Source: Paracoccaceae bacterium
GTDB lineage: Bacteria; Pseudomonadota; Alphaproteobacteria; Rhodobacterales; Rhodobacteraceae
Assembly: GCA_026982255.1 (NCBI GenBank)
Contig: JALSHL010000051.1
Location: 1 to 28,518, forward strand
DNA length: 28,518 bases
Reading direction: 5' to 3'
Shown here: positions 15,427 through 22,750 of the stretch, one piece after another
Position numbering within the stretch: position 1 is the stretch's first letter
Layout of the letters: every line of letters starts with the position of its first letter
Notes under the pieces: model-generated
Database searches by the model: none
What the model was told of the DNA's origin: nothing
The model's input: only the letters and a program-made list of their open reading frames with translations
Program-made: the position numbers and the translations under genes

Positions 15427-16221
15427 ATGGAAAACGAAGCCACCATCCGCCTGTCCGTGTTTCTGGGCCTGTTCGCCCTGTTCGCGGTGATCGAGGCGAT
15501 CATCCCCGGCAAGGCCCGTGTCGAGACCCGCAAACGCCGCTGGGTCGCCAACTGGGGCCTGTCGATCCTCAACGCCCTGACCATCAACCTGATGGCTTGG
15601 GTCCTGCCCTTTCTGGCCGTCGGTGCCGCCATCGACGCCGCCAACAACGGCTGGGGCCTGTTCAACAATATCGACCTGCCGGCGTGGGTCGAGATCATCG
15701 CCGCCATGCTGATCCTCGATTTCGCCATCTGGTTCCAGCACCTGATCACCCACAAGATCCCGCTCCTCTGGCGTCTGCACCAGGTGCATCACGCCGACCG
15801 CGATATGGATGTGTCCACCGCCATCCGCTTCCACCCGATCGAGATCGCCCTGTCGATGGGCCTGAAAATCGGGCTGGTCTATCTGCTCGGCCCCGCGGCG
15901 CTGGCGGTGATCCTGTTCGAGATCATCCTCAACGGTTCCGCCCTGTTCAACCACGCCAATATCAAGCTGCCGAAAAAGGTGGACGCCATCGTTCGCCTGC
16001 TGCTGGTGACGCCGGACATGCACCGTGTGCACCACTCCGACCTGCGCGAGGAGCACGACAGCAACTACGGTTTCTCGCTCTCTATCTGGGACCGGATGTT
16101 CGGCACCTATATCGCGCAACCGAAAAAGGGGCATGACGACATGACCGTCGGCCTGCGCTGGCAGGACGAGCGCCCCTCGAACCTGTTGTGGGACCTGAAA
16201 CTGCCGTTTACCAACAAATAG
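15427..16221 (+). CDS. Fatty acid hydroxylase / sterol desaturase family membrane protein
   Basis: A 264-residue integral membrane di-iron oxygenase. The His clusters are H105-L-I-T-H109, H118-Q-V-H-H122 and H199-R-V-H-H203, with H136 and H176 in between, matching the FA_hydroxylase pattern (HxxxH, HxxHH, HxxHH). Hydrophobic segments lie at about 8-27, 45-70, 88-104 and 145-172. Bacterial members hydroxylate fatty acyl chains, carotenoids or hopanoid-like lipids; the substrate here is not determinable. The ATG at 15427 follows only a weak GAAAGA site. It is separated from argB by 88 bases and ends before a strong terminator. Confidence 0.85.
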   Translation: MENEATIRLSVFLGLFALFAVIEAIIPGKARVETRKRRWVANWGLSILNALTINLMAWVLPFLAVGAAIDAANNGWGLFNNIDLPAWVEIIAAMLILDFAIWFQHLITHKIPLLWRLHQVHHADRDMDVSTAIRFHPIEIALSMGLKIGLVYLLGPAALAVILFEIILNGSALFNHANIKLPKKVDAIVRLLLVTPDMHRVHHSDLREEHDSNYGFSLSIWDRMFGTYIAQPKKGHDDMTVGLRWQDERPSNLLWDLKLPFTNK

Positions 16222-16237
16222 CCCTTGCCTTTCGGGT

Positions 16238-16272
16238 AACCCTGCCGCAGCCTTGTGGCAGGGTTTTCCTTT
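16238..16272 (+). terminator. Strong intrinsic terminator
   Basis: AACCCTGCC (16238-16246) and GGCAGGGTT (16257-16265) form a perfect 9-bp stem around a 10-base loop, followed by TTCCTTT. It closes the long plus-strand run begun at rpmH, 16 bases after the desaturase-like stop. sixA starts only 14 bases beyond it. Confidence 0.8.
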
Positions 16273-16285
16273 GAAAGGGCAAGAG

Positions 16286-16795
16286 ATGAAAAAACTGATC
16301 CTCATGCGCCACGCCAAATCCTCGTGGGAGGAAGACGACATTCAGGATATCTCGCGCAGCCTGAACGAACGCGGGCGCAAGGGCGCGGCGCTGCTCGGCC
16401 AGTGGATGGAAAAATCGGGCAACACACCGGATCAGGTCATCACCTCGGCCGCCACGCGCTGTCGCGAGACATGGGACGGCATCGGCGCGGCCCTGTCGGC
16501 ACAACCCGACGTTCTGGTGGAGCGCGCCCTCTATATGGCCGGTCCCGAGGAAACCCTCGACATCCTGCGCACCCGTGCCAAGGGGGACACGGTGCTTGTT
16601 CTGGCGCACCAGCCCGGCATCGGCCTGCTGGCGCGCGAAATGCGCGTCGACCCGCCCCCCGCGCACGAGGCTTTCGCCAAATACCCCACCGGCGCAACCA
16701 CGGTGCTGGACCTGCCGATCGACGACTGGTCGCAGATCGTCTTCGGCATCGCGCATCAGGAAGATTACGTCACGCCCAGGGCGCTCGGGATCTAG
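16286..16795 (+). CDS. sixA: Phosphohistidine phosphatase SixA-like
   Basis: A 169-residue histidine-phosphatase superfamily protein. The catalytic R-H-G-type motif is L-M-R-H-A-K-S-S-W (R8, H9), the second Arg region is S-A-A-T-R-C-R-E-T-W, and the second catalytic His is L-A-H-Q-P-G-I. The A-K-S-x-W after R-H is characteristic of the SixA branch, which removes phosphate from phosphohistidine in phosphorelay or PTS proteins; the target here is unknown. The ATG at 16286 follows AAGAG at 16281-16285, a very close and weak site. The gene has no visible promoter between the terminator and its start. Its TAG overlaps the stop of the convergent DUF3047 gene. Confidence 0.85.
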   Translation: MKKLILMRHAKSSWEEDDIQDISRSLNERGRKGAALLGQWMEKSGNTPDQVITSAATRCRETWDGIGAALSAQPDVLVERALYMAGPEETLDILRTRAKGDTVLVLAHQPGIGLLAREMRVDPPPAHEAFAKYPTGATTVLDLPIDDWSQIVFGIAHQEDYVTPRALGI

Positions 16796-17433
16796 CGGAT
16801 ATCCAGATTGGCAAGGCGGGCCGTCACCGCCGTATTCGTGTCGTCGCTGTCGGCCGAGACCGCCAGCCCCACCAGCACCCCCGGCTCCGCGCCGAAAGCA
16901 CGGCGATAATCGGCGGCCAGATCTACGCTCTCGCGAAACGCACCGGTGCCCGCCTTGCGCAAGGGCAGCATCATCATCTGCCCGGGCTGGAACGGGCTGT
17001 CCAGCACCGTGCCGCGCGGATAGTCCCCGCCCCAGACATAAACCAGCGTGCGCATCGACTCGTTGCCGAAAATCCTGCGGGCCGAGGCATTGGCCAGCCT
17101 GTCGGCCTGATCCGGATCGACAAACACGAAATACAACGAGATATTGCGGTCATCGACCCCCTTGGTGGTCAGATCCGTCGCCGGCACCGACTGCGACACG
17201 GCCCAGTCCCACGTCGCCTTGTCCGCCTGCCAGTGCCCGCGCGGCACGGGGCGATAGATCATCGACACGGAATCGGCCGAGGATATCCCCATGAAATCCC
17301 CGCCCAGTTCATAGGTATTCGGCGACAGCCGCAAAAACCCCTGCTGTTTCCAGTTGCCGTCAAAGGCGATGTCATTGGCCCATGCGGGCACGGCCAGCAT
17401 CAGCGCGGCAAGGGCGGAAATCATAAGGCGCAT
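16792..17433 (-). CDS. Secreted DUF3047 family protein
   Basis: A 213-residue protein with a clear Sec signal peptide (M-R-L-M-I-S, a hydrophobic core, then V-P-A-W-A cleaved before N20), so it is probably periplasmic. The mature part carries the DUF3047 pattern: W-D-W-A-V-S, T-D-L-T-T-K-G-V-D-D, L-Y-F-V-F, L-V-Y-V-W-G-G, D-L-A-A-D-Y-R-R-A-F-G and near the end S-A-D-S-D-D-T-N. The function of DUF3047 is unknown. The ATG at 17431-17433 follows GGAG on the minus strand. It is downstream of gdhA on the same strand but separated by a GC-rich hairpin, and converges on sixA with a 4-base overlap. Confidence 0.85.
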   Translation of the reverse strand: MRLMISALAALMLAVPAWANDIAFDGNWKQQGFLRLSPNTYELGGDFMGISSADSVSMIYRPVPRGHWQADKATWDWAVSQSVPATDLTTKGVDDRNISLYFVFVDPDQADRLANASARRIFGNESMRTLVYVWGGDYPRGTVLDSPFQPGQMMMLPLRKAGTGAFRESVDLAADYRRAFGAEPGVLVGLAVSADSDDTNTAVTARLANLDIR

Positions 17434-17444
17434 TCACGGTCTCC

Positions 17445-17473
17445 AAAATCGGGGGGGCGGCCGGAGCCGCCCC
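17445..17473 (-). terminator. Putative terminator after glutamate dehydrogenase
   Basis: GGGGCGGC (17454-17461) and GCCGCCCC (17466-17473) make a perfect 8-bp stem with a 4-base loop. On the minus strand it is followed by CCCGATTTT and then by the DUF3047 ribosome-binding site. On the plus strand it is followed by TTTCC, so it might also stop read-through from sixA. Confidence 0.55.
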
Positions 17474-17532
17474 TTTCCTGTCCATTCTGCACGGAATTCC
17501 GGCAGATCAAACACAACTAACCGTGAAACCCG

Positions 17533-18957
17533 CTACAGCCCCTTGGAGCGGTAGCTCGCCGCAACACGGTTGATCGACACCAGATAAGCGGCAATGCGCA
17601 GGTCGTGCACCTTGTCGTTGGTGTGCCAGACCTCGCGCATGGACTGGTAGCTTTCGCGCATGGTGTCATCCAGGCCCGAGCGCACCAGTTCCAGCTCCCC
17701 TGCCCCGCGCAGATACTGCCGTTTGAAATTCTCCGACAGCTCCCATGTGATCGCCGGATCGTTGCTGAGGCGTTCAAGCTCGTCCAGCAGCAACTGGTGG
17801 CGCGCCTCTTCCTGACGCCGCGAGATACGGCCGAAACGGATATGGCCGAGGTTCTTGACCCACTCGAAATAGGACACCGTCACCCCGCCCGCGTTGGCAT
17901 ACATGTCGGGGATGATGACCACGCCCATCTTGTTCAGGATCTCGTCCGCGCCGGCTGTCACCGGCCCGTTGGCGGCCTCGATAATCATCTTCGCCTTGAT
18001 GTTTTTCGCGTTGGACAGGTTGATCACCCCCTCCATCGCCGCCGGAATCAGGATGTCGCATTCCTCCTCCAGCACTGCCGCGCCGTTCTCGACATAGGTG
18101 CCGCCGGAAAAACCCTTGACGCCGCCGGTCAGGGCGATGTGTTCCTTCAGGAACTCGATCGCCAGCCCGTCGGGGTTCAGAACCGCGCCGTCGCGCTCGA
18201 TCACCGCGACGATCTTGCAGCCGTCCTCCTCGGACAGGAATTTCGCCGCGTGATAGCCCACGTTGCCGAGGCCTTGCACGATCACCTTCTTGCCGTCGAG
18301 CGTGCCGGACATGTTGGCCTTGGCCTTGTCCTCCTCGTAACGGAAGAACTCGCGCAGGGCATATTGCACGCCGCGGCCCGTGGCCTCCACCCGGCCCTGG
18401 ATGCCGCCGCCGTTGATCGGCTTGCCGGTGACACAGGCGGCCGCGTTGATGTCGGTGGTGTTCATCCGGCGATACTGGTCGGTGATCCATGCCATCTCGC
18501 GCTCGCCGGTGCCCATGTCGGGGGCGGGGACGTTCTGCGACGGGTTGATCAGGTCGCGCTTGATCAGCTCGTAGGCAAAGCGCCGCGTGATCAGCTCCAT
18601 TTCATGCACGTTCCATTCGCGCGGGTCGATCCGCAACCCGCCCTTGGAACCGCCGAAGGGCGTCTGCACCAGCGCGCATTTATAGGTCATCAGCGCGGCG
18701 AGCGCCTCCACCTCGTCCTGGTTGACGCCCATGGCGAAACGGATGCCGCCCTTGACCGGCTCCATATGTTCCGAATGGACCGAGCGGTAACCGGTAAACG
18801 TCTCGATCTTGCCGCGCAGGCGCACGCCGAAACGGACGGTATATGTGGAGTTGCAGACGCGGATTTTCTGCTCCAGACCGGGCGACAGGTCCATCAGGGC
18901 CACGGCGCGGTTGAACATGATGTCCACGGATTCGCGAAAACTTGGTTCGGTTTTCAT
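17533..18957 (-). CDS. gdhA: Glutamate dehydrogenase (Glu/Leu/Phe/Val dehydrogenase family)
   Basis: Reversible oxidative deamination of glutamate to 2-oxoglutarate and ammonia with NAD(P). The 474-residue enzyme has the substrate lobe E-P-V-K-G-G-I-R-F (K69), K93, and the catalytic Lys in P-F-G-G-S-K-G-G-L (K105), with Asp147 in P-A-P-D-M-G-T. The Rossmann motif is Q-G-L-G-N-V-G (228-234). N-A-G-G-V-T-V-S-Y-F-E-W, with Ser before Y-F-E-W, favours glutamate over branched-chain substrates. The ATG at 18955-18957 follows GAGGAAG on the minus strand; an upstream in-frame extension to 19044 passes through the leader hairpin and is rejected. Coenzyme choice is not decided. Confidence 0.92.
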   Translation of the reverse strand: MKTEPSFRESVDIMFNRAVALMDLSPGLEQKIRVCNSTYTVRFGVRLRGKIETFTGYRSVHSEHMEPVKGGIRFAMGVNQDEVEALAALMTYKCALVQTPFGGSKGGLRIDPREWNVHEMELITRRFAYELIKRDLINPSQNVPAPDMGTGEREMAWITDQYRRMNTTDINAAACVTGKPINGGGIQGRVEATGRGVQYALREFFRYEEDKAKANMSGTLDGKKVIVQGLGNVGYHAAKFLSEEDGCKIVAVIERDGAVLNPDGLAIEFLKEHIALTGGVKGFSGGTYVENGAAVLEEECDILIPAAMEGVINLSNAKNIKAKMIIEAANGPVTAGADEILNKMGVVIIPDMYANAGGVTVSYFEWVKNLGHIRFGRISRRQEEARHQLLLDELERLSNDPAITWELSENFKRQYLRGAGELELVRSGLDDTMRESYQSMREVWHTNDKVHDLRIAAYLVSINRVAASYRSKGL

Positions 18958-18978
18958 TTTGACTTCCTCGGGATTTTG

Positions 18979-19000
18979 AAAAAACGTGGCCTTCTGGCCA
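18979..19000 (-). terminator. Intrinsic terminator just upstream of gdhA
   Basis: On the minus strand TGGCC-AGAA-GGCCA (plus 18987-19000) is followed by CG and six T (plus 18979-18984). It lies 92 bases after lolD and ends only 21 bases before the gdhA start codon, so it either terminates lolCD or acts in a gdhA leader. Confidence 0.6.
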
Positions 19001-19091
19001 TCTTGGGTATTTTTCCGCAGGAGTCGCGGGGCGTTCCCGACCATCCTGCATTTGTCTTGAGAATACGTTACAGGATCGTCCGGTTGCTCCC

Positions 19092-19769
19092 CTATTCCAG
19101 ATGTCCGCTGGACAGTTTCATAACACGGTCCATGCGGGCCGCGAGTTCAAGATTATGTGTCGCCACCAGCGCCGAAAGGCCGGTTTCGCGCACCAGACCG
19201 ATCAGGACGTTGAAAACCCTGTCGGCTGTTTCGGGATCCAGATTGCCGGTCGGCTCGTCCGCCAGCAGGACCTTGGGTTCGTTGGCCAGCGCCCGGCAAA
19301 AGGCCACGCGCTGCTGCTCGCCGCCCGACATCTGCGACGGGCGATGGTCGAGCCGTTCCGCCAGCCCCACCTTGTCCAGCAGCCCCCGCGCCCGCGCCTG
19401 CGCCGCGCCCTTGGCCACACCGGCGGCCAGTTGCGGCAGCACCACGTTTTCCAGCGCGGTGAATTCCGGCAGCAGATGGTGGAACTGGTAGACAAACCCC
19501 ACATTGTCGCGCCGCAACCGCGTGCGCGCCCTGTCCGACCCGCCCGAGGCCGCAACCCCGCCGATCCGCACCTCGCCGCTGTCGGGGCGGTCCAGCAGTC
19601 CGGCCACATGCAGCAGGGTCGATTTGCCCGCACCCGAGGGCGCCACCAGCCCGACGATTTCCCCCTTGCCAAGGGTCAGCGAGACGCCTTCCAGCACCCG
19701 CACCTCGTTCGGCTTGCCCTTGTTGAAGCTTCGCCGGATATCCAGAAGTTCCAGCGCCGCGTCACTCAT
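19092..19769 (-). CDS. lolD: Lipoprotein-releasing ABC transporter ATP-binding protein
   Basis: The ATPase of the LolCDE machine, which extracts lipoproteins from the inner membrane for delivery to LolA. The 225-residue protein has Walker A A-P-S-G-A-G-K-S-T (43-51), a Q-loop in V-Y-Q-F-H-H-L-L-P-E-F, the signature M-S-G-G-E-Q-Q-R-V-A, Walker B V-L-L-A-D-E-P-T-G-N-L-D and the switch His in V-A-T-H-N. The F-H-H-L-L-P-E-F-T-A-L-E-N segment is typical of the LolD/MacB subgroup. It overlaps the end of lolC by 8 bases, so translation is coupled. No separate lolE is next to it, so the partner may be a LolC homodimer (LolF type). Confidence 0.93.
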   Translation of the reverse strand: MSDAALELLDIRRSFNKGKPNEVRVLEGVSLTLGKGEIVGLVAPSGAGKSTLLHVAGLLDRPDSGEVRIGGVAASGGSDRARTRLRRDNVGFVYQFHHLLPEFTALENVVLPQLAAGVAKGAAQARARGLLDKVGLAERLDHRPSQMSGGEQQRVAFCRALANEPKVLLADEPTGNLDPETADRVFNVLIGLVRETGLSALVATHNLELAARMDRVMKLSSGHLE

Positions 19770-21045
19770 TGCGCAAGGCCTCCACCGGGTCGAGCTTCGC
19801 CGCGCGCCGTGCCGGGAAAATCGTGATGACGAAGGACAGCGTCAGCGACAGCGTAACCGCGCTCAGCACGTCCTTCAGTTCCAGTCTGGCCGGCAGGCGC
19901 GACAGGTAGCGCACGTTCGGGTCCCAGACCCCGCCGCCGGACAGGCGGTCGACAAAACCGAAAATCGGGTCGATATAGATCGCGAACAGGCTGCCCAGCA
20001 CCACACCGACAACCGTGCCGATCAGCCCGATACTGGCGCCCGAGATGAAAAACACCCGCATAATCGACCCCTGCGTCAGCCCCATGGTGCGCAGAATGCC
20101 GATGTCGCGGGTCTTGTTTTTCACCAGCATCACCAGACCGGAAATAATGTTCATCGAGGCGATCAGCACCAGAATCGACATCAGCACGAACATCACGTTG
20201 TCCTCGACCTCCAGCGCGCGCAGAAAACTGCCGGATGAATCCTTCCACGTCCAGATAATCGCCCGCTCGCCCGCCGCGCGCAGCAAGGGCACGCGCATGG
20301 CATCGACGTTCTCGGGGTCCGTGACCGAGACCTCCAGCTCATCCGCCGTCCCCTCGCGATTGAAAAAACTCTGCGCCTCGGCAAAGGGCATATAGATGCG
20401 CGTGCGGTCGATATCCGAACGCCCGACCTGAAAGATATAGACAACCCTGTAATCGTTGATCCGCGGCGAGGTGCCGAAGGCGGTTTTCACCCCGTCCGGC
20501 GAGATAAGCGTGATGAAATCCCCCGCCTGTATCCCCAGCTCGCGCGCCACGCCGATGCCGATGGCCACACCGTCGTTGAAATCCTCCAGCGATCCGGCGG
20601 ATGTCTCGGGCTGCGCCACCAGCCGCAGGGTTTTCAGATCCTCCAGCGTTTCGCCGTAAACCTCGACACCGGAATTGCGGGAATTGGCGCTGGCCATCAC
20701 CTGCCCGCGGATGGCAGGGGCGACACGGGTCACACCCTCGACCGCGCGAACCTTTTCGGCCATGGTTTCGTAATCGATGATGCCCTTGCGCACGCCGCCG
20801 GAATAATTGGCCTCGTAGATCGTCACATGGGCGTTGGCCCCCAGAATCGTGTCGACGAAATCGGAACGGAAGCCGGAGCGCACCGCCAGCGTCGCGATCA
20901 GCGCAAACACCGCCAGCGAAATCCCGATCAGCGAAATCCACGTCATGACGGTGATGCCGCCCTCGGACCGGCGCGCCCGCAGATAGCGCCAGGCAATCGC
21001 CCACTCGAAGCCGGCAAAGGGTCGGGTTGATGAATTCTGGCTCAC
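19762..21045 (-). CDS. lolC: Lipoprotein-releasing ABC transporter permease (LolC/E family)
   Basis: The permease partner of LolD. The 427-residue protein has the type VII layout: one N-terminal helix (about 28-50), a large periplasmic MacB-like domain (about 51-275), then three membrane segments in the FtsX-type C-terminal domain. It begins F-E-W-A-I-A-W-R-Y-L-R-A-R-R, the conserved cytoplasmic start of LolC/LolE, and contains M-N-I-I-S-G-L-V-M-L-V-K-N-K-T-R-D-I-G-I-L near 315-335. The start is GTG at 21043-21045, with AGGAG nearby on the minus strand. It is first in the lolCD operon; a promoter candidate precedes it. Confidence 0.93.
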   Translation of the reverse strand: MSQNSSTRPFAGFEWAIAWRYLRARRSEGGITVMTWISLIGISLAVFALIATLAVRSGFRSDFVDTILGANAHVTIYEANYSGGVRKGIIDYETMAEKVRAVEGVTRVAPAIRGQVMASANSRNSGVEVYGETLEDLKTLRLVAQPETSAGSLEDFNDGVAIGIGVARELGIQAGDFITLISPDGVKTAFGTSPRINDYRVVYIFQVGRSDIDRTRIYMPFAEAQSFFNREGTADELEVSVTDPENVDAMRVPLLRAAGERAIIWTWKDSSGSFLRALEVEDNVMFVLMSILVLIASMNIISGLVMLVKNKTRDIGILRTMGLTQGSIMRVFFISGASIGLIGTVVGVVLGSLFAIYIDPIFGFVDRLSGGGVWDPNVRYLSRLPARLELKDVLSAVTLSLTLSFVITIFPARRAAKLDPVEALRNE

Positions 21046-21091
21046 GCGGCTCTCCTGCCGGATCCGGAATCGGATGGATGCTTCCGGCGAC

Positions 21092-21119
21092 CTTATATGC
21101 GTCAGAACGCCGCTGCCAA
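21092..21119 (-). promoter_or_regulatory. Putative sigma70-type promoter of lolCD
   Basis: Minus-strand TTGGCA (plus 21114-21119), a 16-base spacer and TATAAG (plus 21092-21097) lie 46 bases before the lolC GTG. The -35 element sits in the loop of an inverted repeat AACGCCG/CGGCGTT (plus 21106-21112 and 21130-21136). Confidence 0.5.
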
Positions 21120-21159
21120 GGGCTAAAAACGGCGTTTCTGTCCGATAGCGGTCAATTGC

Positions 21160-22497
21160 CTATACGTTGGCATAAATCTGCGTCAGGCGATCCACGGCGG
21201 CCTCGGGCGACATCTCCTCGGTCTCGCCGGTGCGGCGCGAGGTCAGCTCGACCACGCCGTTTTTCAGCCCCCGCGGCCCGACAGTGATGCGCCACGGCAG
21301 ACCGATCAGGTCCATCGTCGCGAATTTCGCCCCCGCCCGTTCGTCGCGGTCGTCATACAGCGGGTCGATCCCCGCCTTGGTCAGGGCCTGATACAGCCCT
21401 TCGCAGGCCGCATCCGCCGCGCTGTCGCCCTGTTTCAGGTTGACGATACCGGCCCCGAAGGGCGCGACGCTTTCCGGCCAGATGATGCCGTTGTCGTCGT
21501 GGTTCGCCTCGATCAGCGCACCGACCAGACGCGAGACGCCGATGCCGTGGCTGCCCATCTCCACCGGCTTGCGCGAGCCGTCCGGCATCACTACCTCGGC
21601 CCCCATGGCCTTGGAGTATTTGGTGCCGAAATAGAAAATCTGCCCGACCTCGATCCCGCGTGCCGACATGCGGCGATCCTCGGGAACCTCGTTGAACAGC
21701 GCCTCGTCGTGGGTCTCGTCGGTGCGGGCATAGGGGGTGGTGAATTCGTCGAAAATCGCCTGGCACTGCTCCACACTGTCGAAATCCACCACGCGGTCGC
21801 CCAGTTTCATGTCGGTGACGGCGCGGTCATAGAACACCTCGGACTCGCCGGTTTTCGCCAGCACCAGAAACTCGTGGCTGTGGTCGCCGCCAATCGGCCC
21901 CGTGTCGGCGCGCATCGGAATCGCCTGCAATCCCATGCGCTCGTAGGTGCGCAGATAGCTGACCAGATGGCGGTTATAGGCATGCAGCGCCCCCGCCTCG
22001 TCGATGTCGAAGCTGTAACCGTCCTTCATGAAAAACTCGCGCCCGCGCATGACGCCGAAACGCGGCCGCACCTCGTCGCGGAATTTCCACTGGATGTGAT
22101 ACAGGGTTTTCGGCAGTTCCTTGTAGGAATTGACCGAGTTGCGGAAAATATCGGTGATCAGCTCTTCGTTCGTCGGACCATAGAGCATATCGCGCCCGTG
22201 CCGGTCGGTGATGCGCAGCATCTCCTTGCCGTAGTCGTCATAGCGCCCGCTCTCGCGCCACAGGTCGGCCGGTTGCAGGGTCGGCATCAGCATCGGAATA
22301 TGGCCGGCGCGGATCTGTTCCTCGTGAACGATGTCCTCCAGCTTGCGCAGAACCTTGAAGCCGAGCGGCAGCCACGAATAGATCCCGGCGCTTGCCTGCC
22401 GGATCATACCGGCGCGCAACATCAGCCGGTGGCTGGCGATCGAGGCCTCGGCAGGGGTGTCCTTCAGAACGGGCAGGAAATAGCGGGTCAGACGCAT
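21160..22497 (-). CDS. proS: Prolyl-tRNA synthetase, short bacterial type
   Basis: Charges tRNA-Pro. This is a class II synthetase of 445 residues. Motif 1 lies in R-Q-A-S-A-G-I-Y-S-W-L-P-L-G; motif 2 is W-K-F-R-D-E-V-R-P-R-F-G-V-M-R-G-R-E-F; motif 3 is M-G-S-H-G-I-G-V-S-R-L; the C-terminal anticodon-binding domain follows. The distance between motifs 2 and 3 is too short to hold the roughly 180-residue INS editing domain of the E. coli enzyme, as is usual in alphaproteobacteria. Mis-made Ala-tRNA-Pro should then be cleared by a separate ProXp-type protein, not seen here. The ATG at 22495-22497 has GGAG upstream; the longer frame to 22617 adds an unconserved Cys-rich stretch and is rejected. 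Confidence 0.95.
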   Translation of the reverse strand: MRLTRYFLPVLKDTPAEASIASHRLMLRAGMIRQASAGIYSWLPLGFKVLRKLEDIVHEEQIRAGHIPMLMPTLQPADLWRESGRYDDYGKEMLRITDRHGRDMLYGPTNEELITDIFRNSVNSYKELPKTLYHIQWKFRDEVRPRFGVMRGREFFMKDGYSFDIDEAGALHAYNRHLVSYLRTYERMGLQAIPMRADTGPIGGDHSHEFLVLAKTGESEVFYDRAVTDMKLGDRVVDFDSVEQCQAIFDEFTTPYARTDETHDEALFNEVPEDRRMSARGIEVGQIFYFGTKYSKAMGAEVVMPDGSRKPVEMGSHGIGVSRLVGALIEANHDDNGIIWPESVAPFGAGIVNLKQGDSAADAACEGLYQALTKAGIDPLYDDRDERAGAKFATMDLIGLPWRITVGPRGLKNGVVELTSRRTGETEEMSPEAAVDRLTQIYANV

Positions 22498-22526
22498 GGA
22501 AAAGCTCCGGTTAAACGTTTTTTTCG

Positions 22527-22555
22527 GGTGTAAGCCAAGGGAACGGCCCTTGCAA
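22527..22555 (-). promoter_or_regulatory. Putative sigma70-type promoter of proS
   Basis: Minus-strand TTGCAA (plus 22550-22555), a 17-base spacer and TACACC (plus 22527-22532) lie 29 bases before the proS ATG. The form resembles the tRNA-Arg promoter (TTGCAA-N17-TAAACC). Confidence 0.5.
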
Positions 22556-22569
22556 TGGCGGGTGCGACA

Positions 22570-22633
22570 GAATTGACAAAAGTTGTTTGCATCGACTCGT
22601 TTTTTCTGCTTAAACACCTGCAGTTGTCAATTC
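22570..22633. repeat. 10-bp inverted repeat GAATTGACAA / TTGTCAATTC
   Basis: GAATTGACAA (22570-22579) and its perfect complement TTGTCAATTC (22624-22633) flank 44 bases in the spacer upstream of proS. Each half contains a TTGACA hexamer, facing towards the other. No convincing -10 element follows either one at 16-18 bases. The pair could be a bipartite operator or a long stem. Confidence 0.5.
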
Positions 22634-22721
22634 GGATGGCAGCGCCCGCACCGAGTGCCGGAGACGCGCCACAATGGCAACAGGGCTGGCAAACTGGCTC
22701 AAGTTCAAGGGAAGTGGAAAG

Positions 22722-22750
22722 CGGCTCGCAACAGCGGGCCGTTTTCTTTT
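22722..22750. terminator. Terminator-like hairpin between ppx and proS
   Basis: CGGCTCGC (22722-22729) and GCGGGCCG (22734-22741) form an 8-bp stem (one G-U pair) with loop AACA. On the plus strand it is followed by TTTTCTTTT; on the minus strand, the direction of ppx, by CTTTCCACTTC. It begins 7 bases after the ppx stop, so it probably ends ppx, but the better U-tract faces the other way. Confidence 0.55.

Noticed and set aside
13437..15755. A 772-codon minus-strand frame opposite the MOSC, engB and argB genes
   Set aside because: It is a shadow of three real genes with clear motifs; high G+C removes stop codons on the opposite strand, and its translation is Arg/His/Gln-rich without domains.
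17605..19491. A 628-codon plus-strand frame opposite gdhA
   Set aside because: Antisense shadow: the minus strand carries an intact glutamate dehydrogenase, and the frame shows no recognisable domain or ribosome-binding site.
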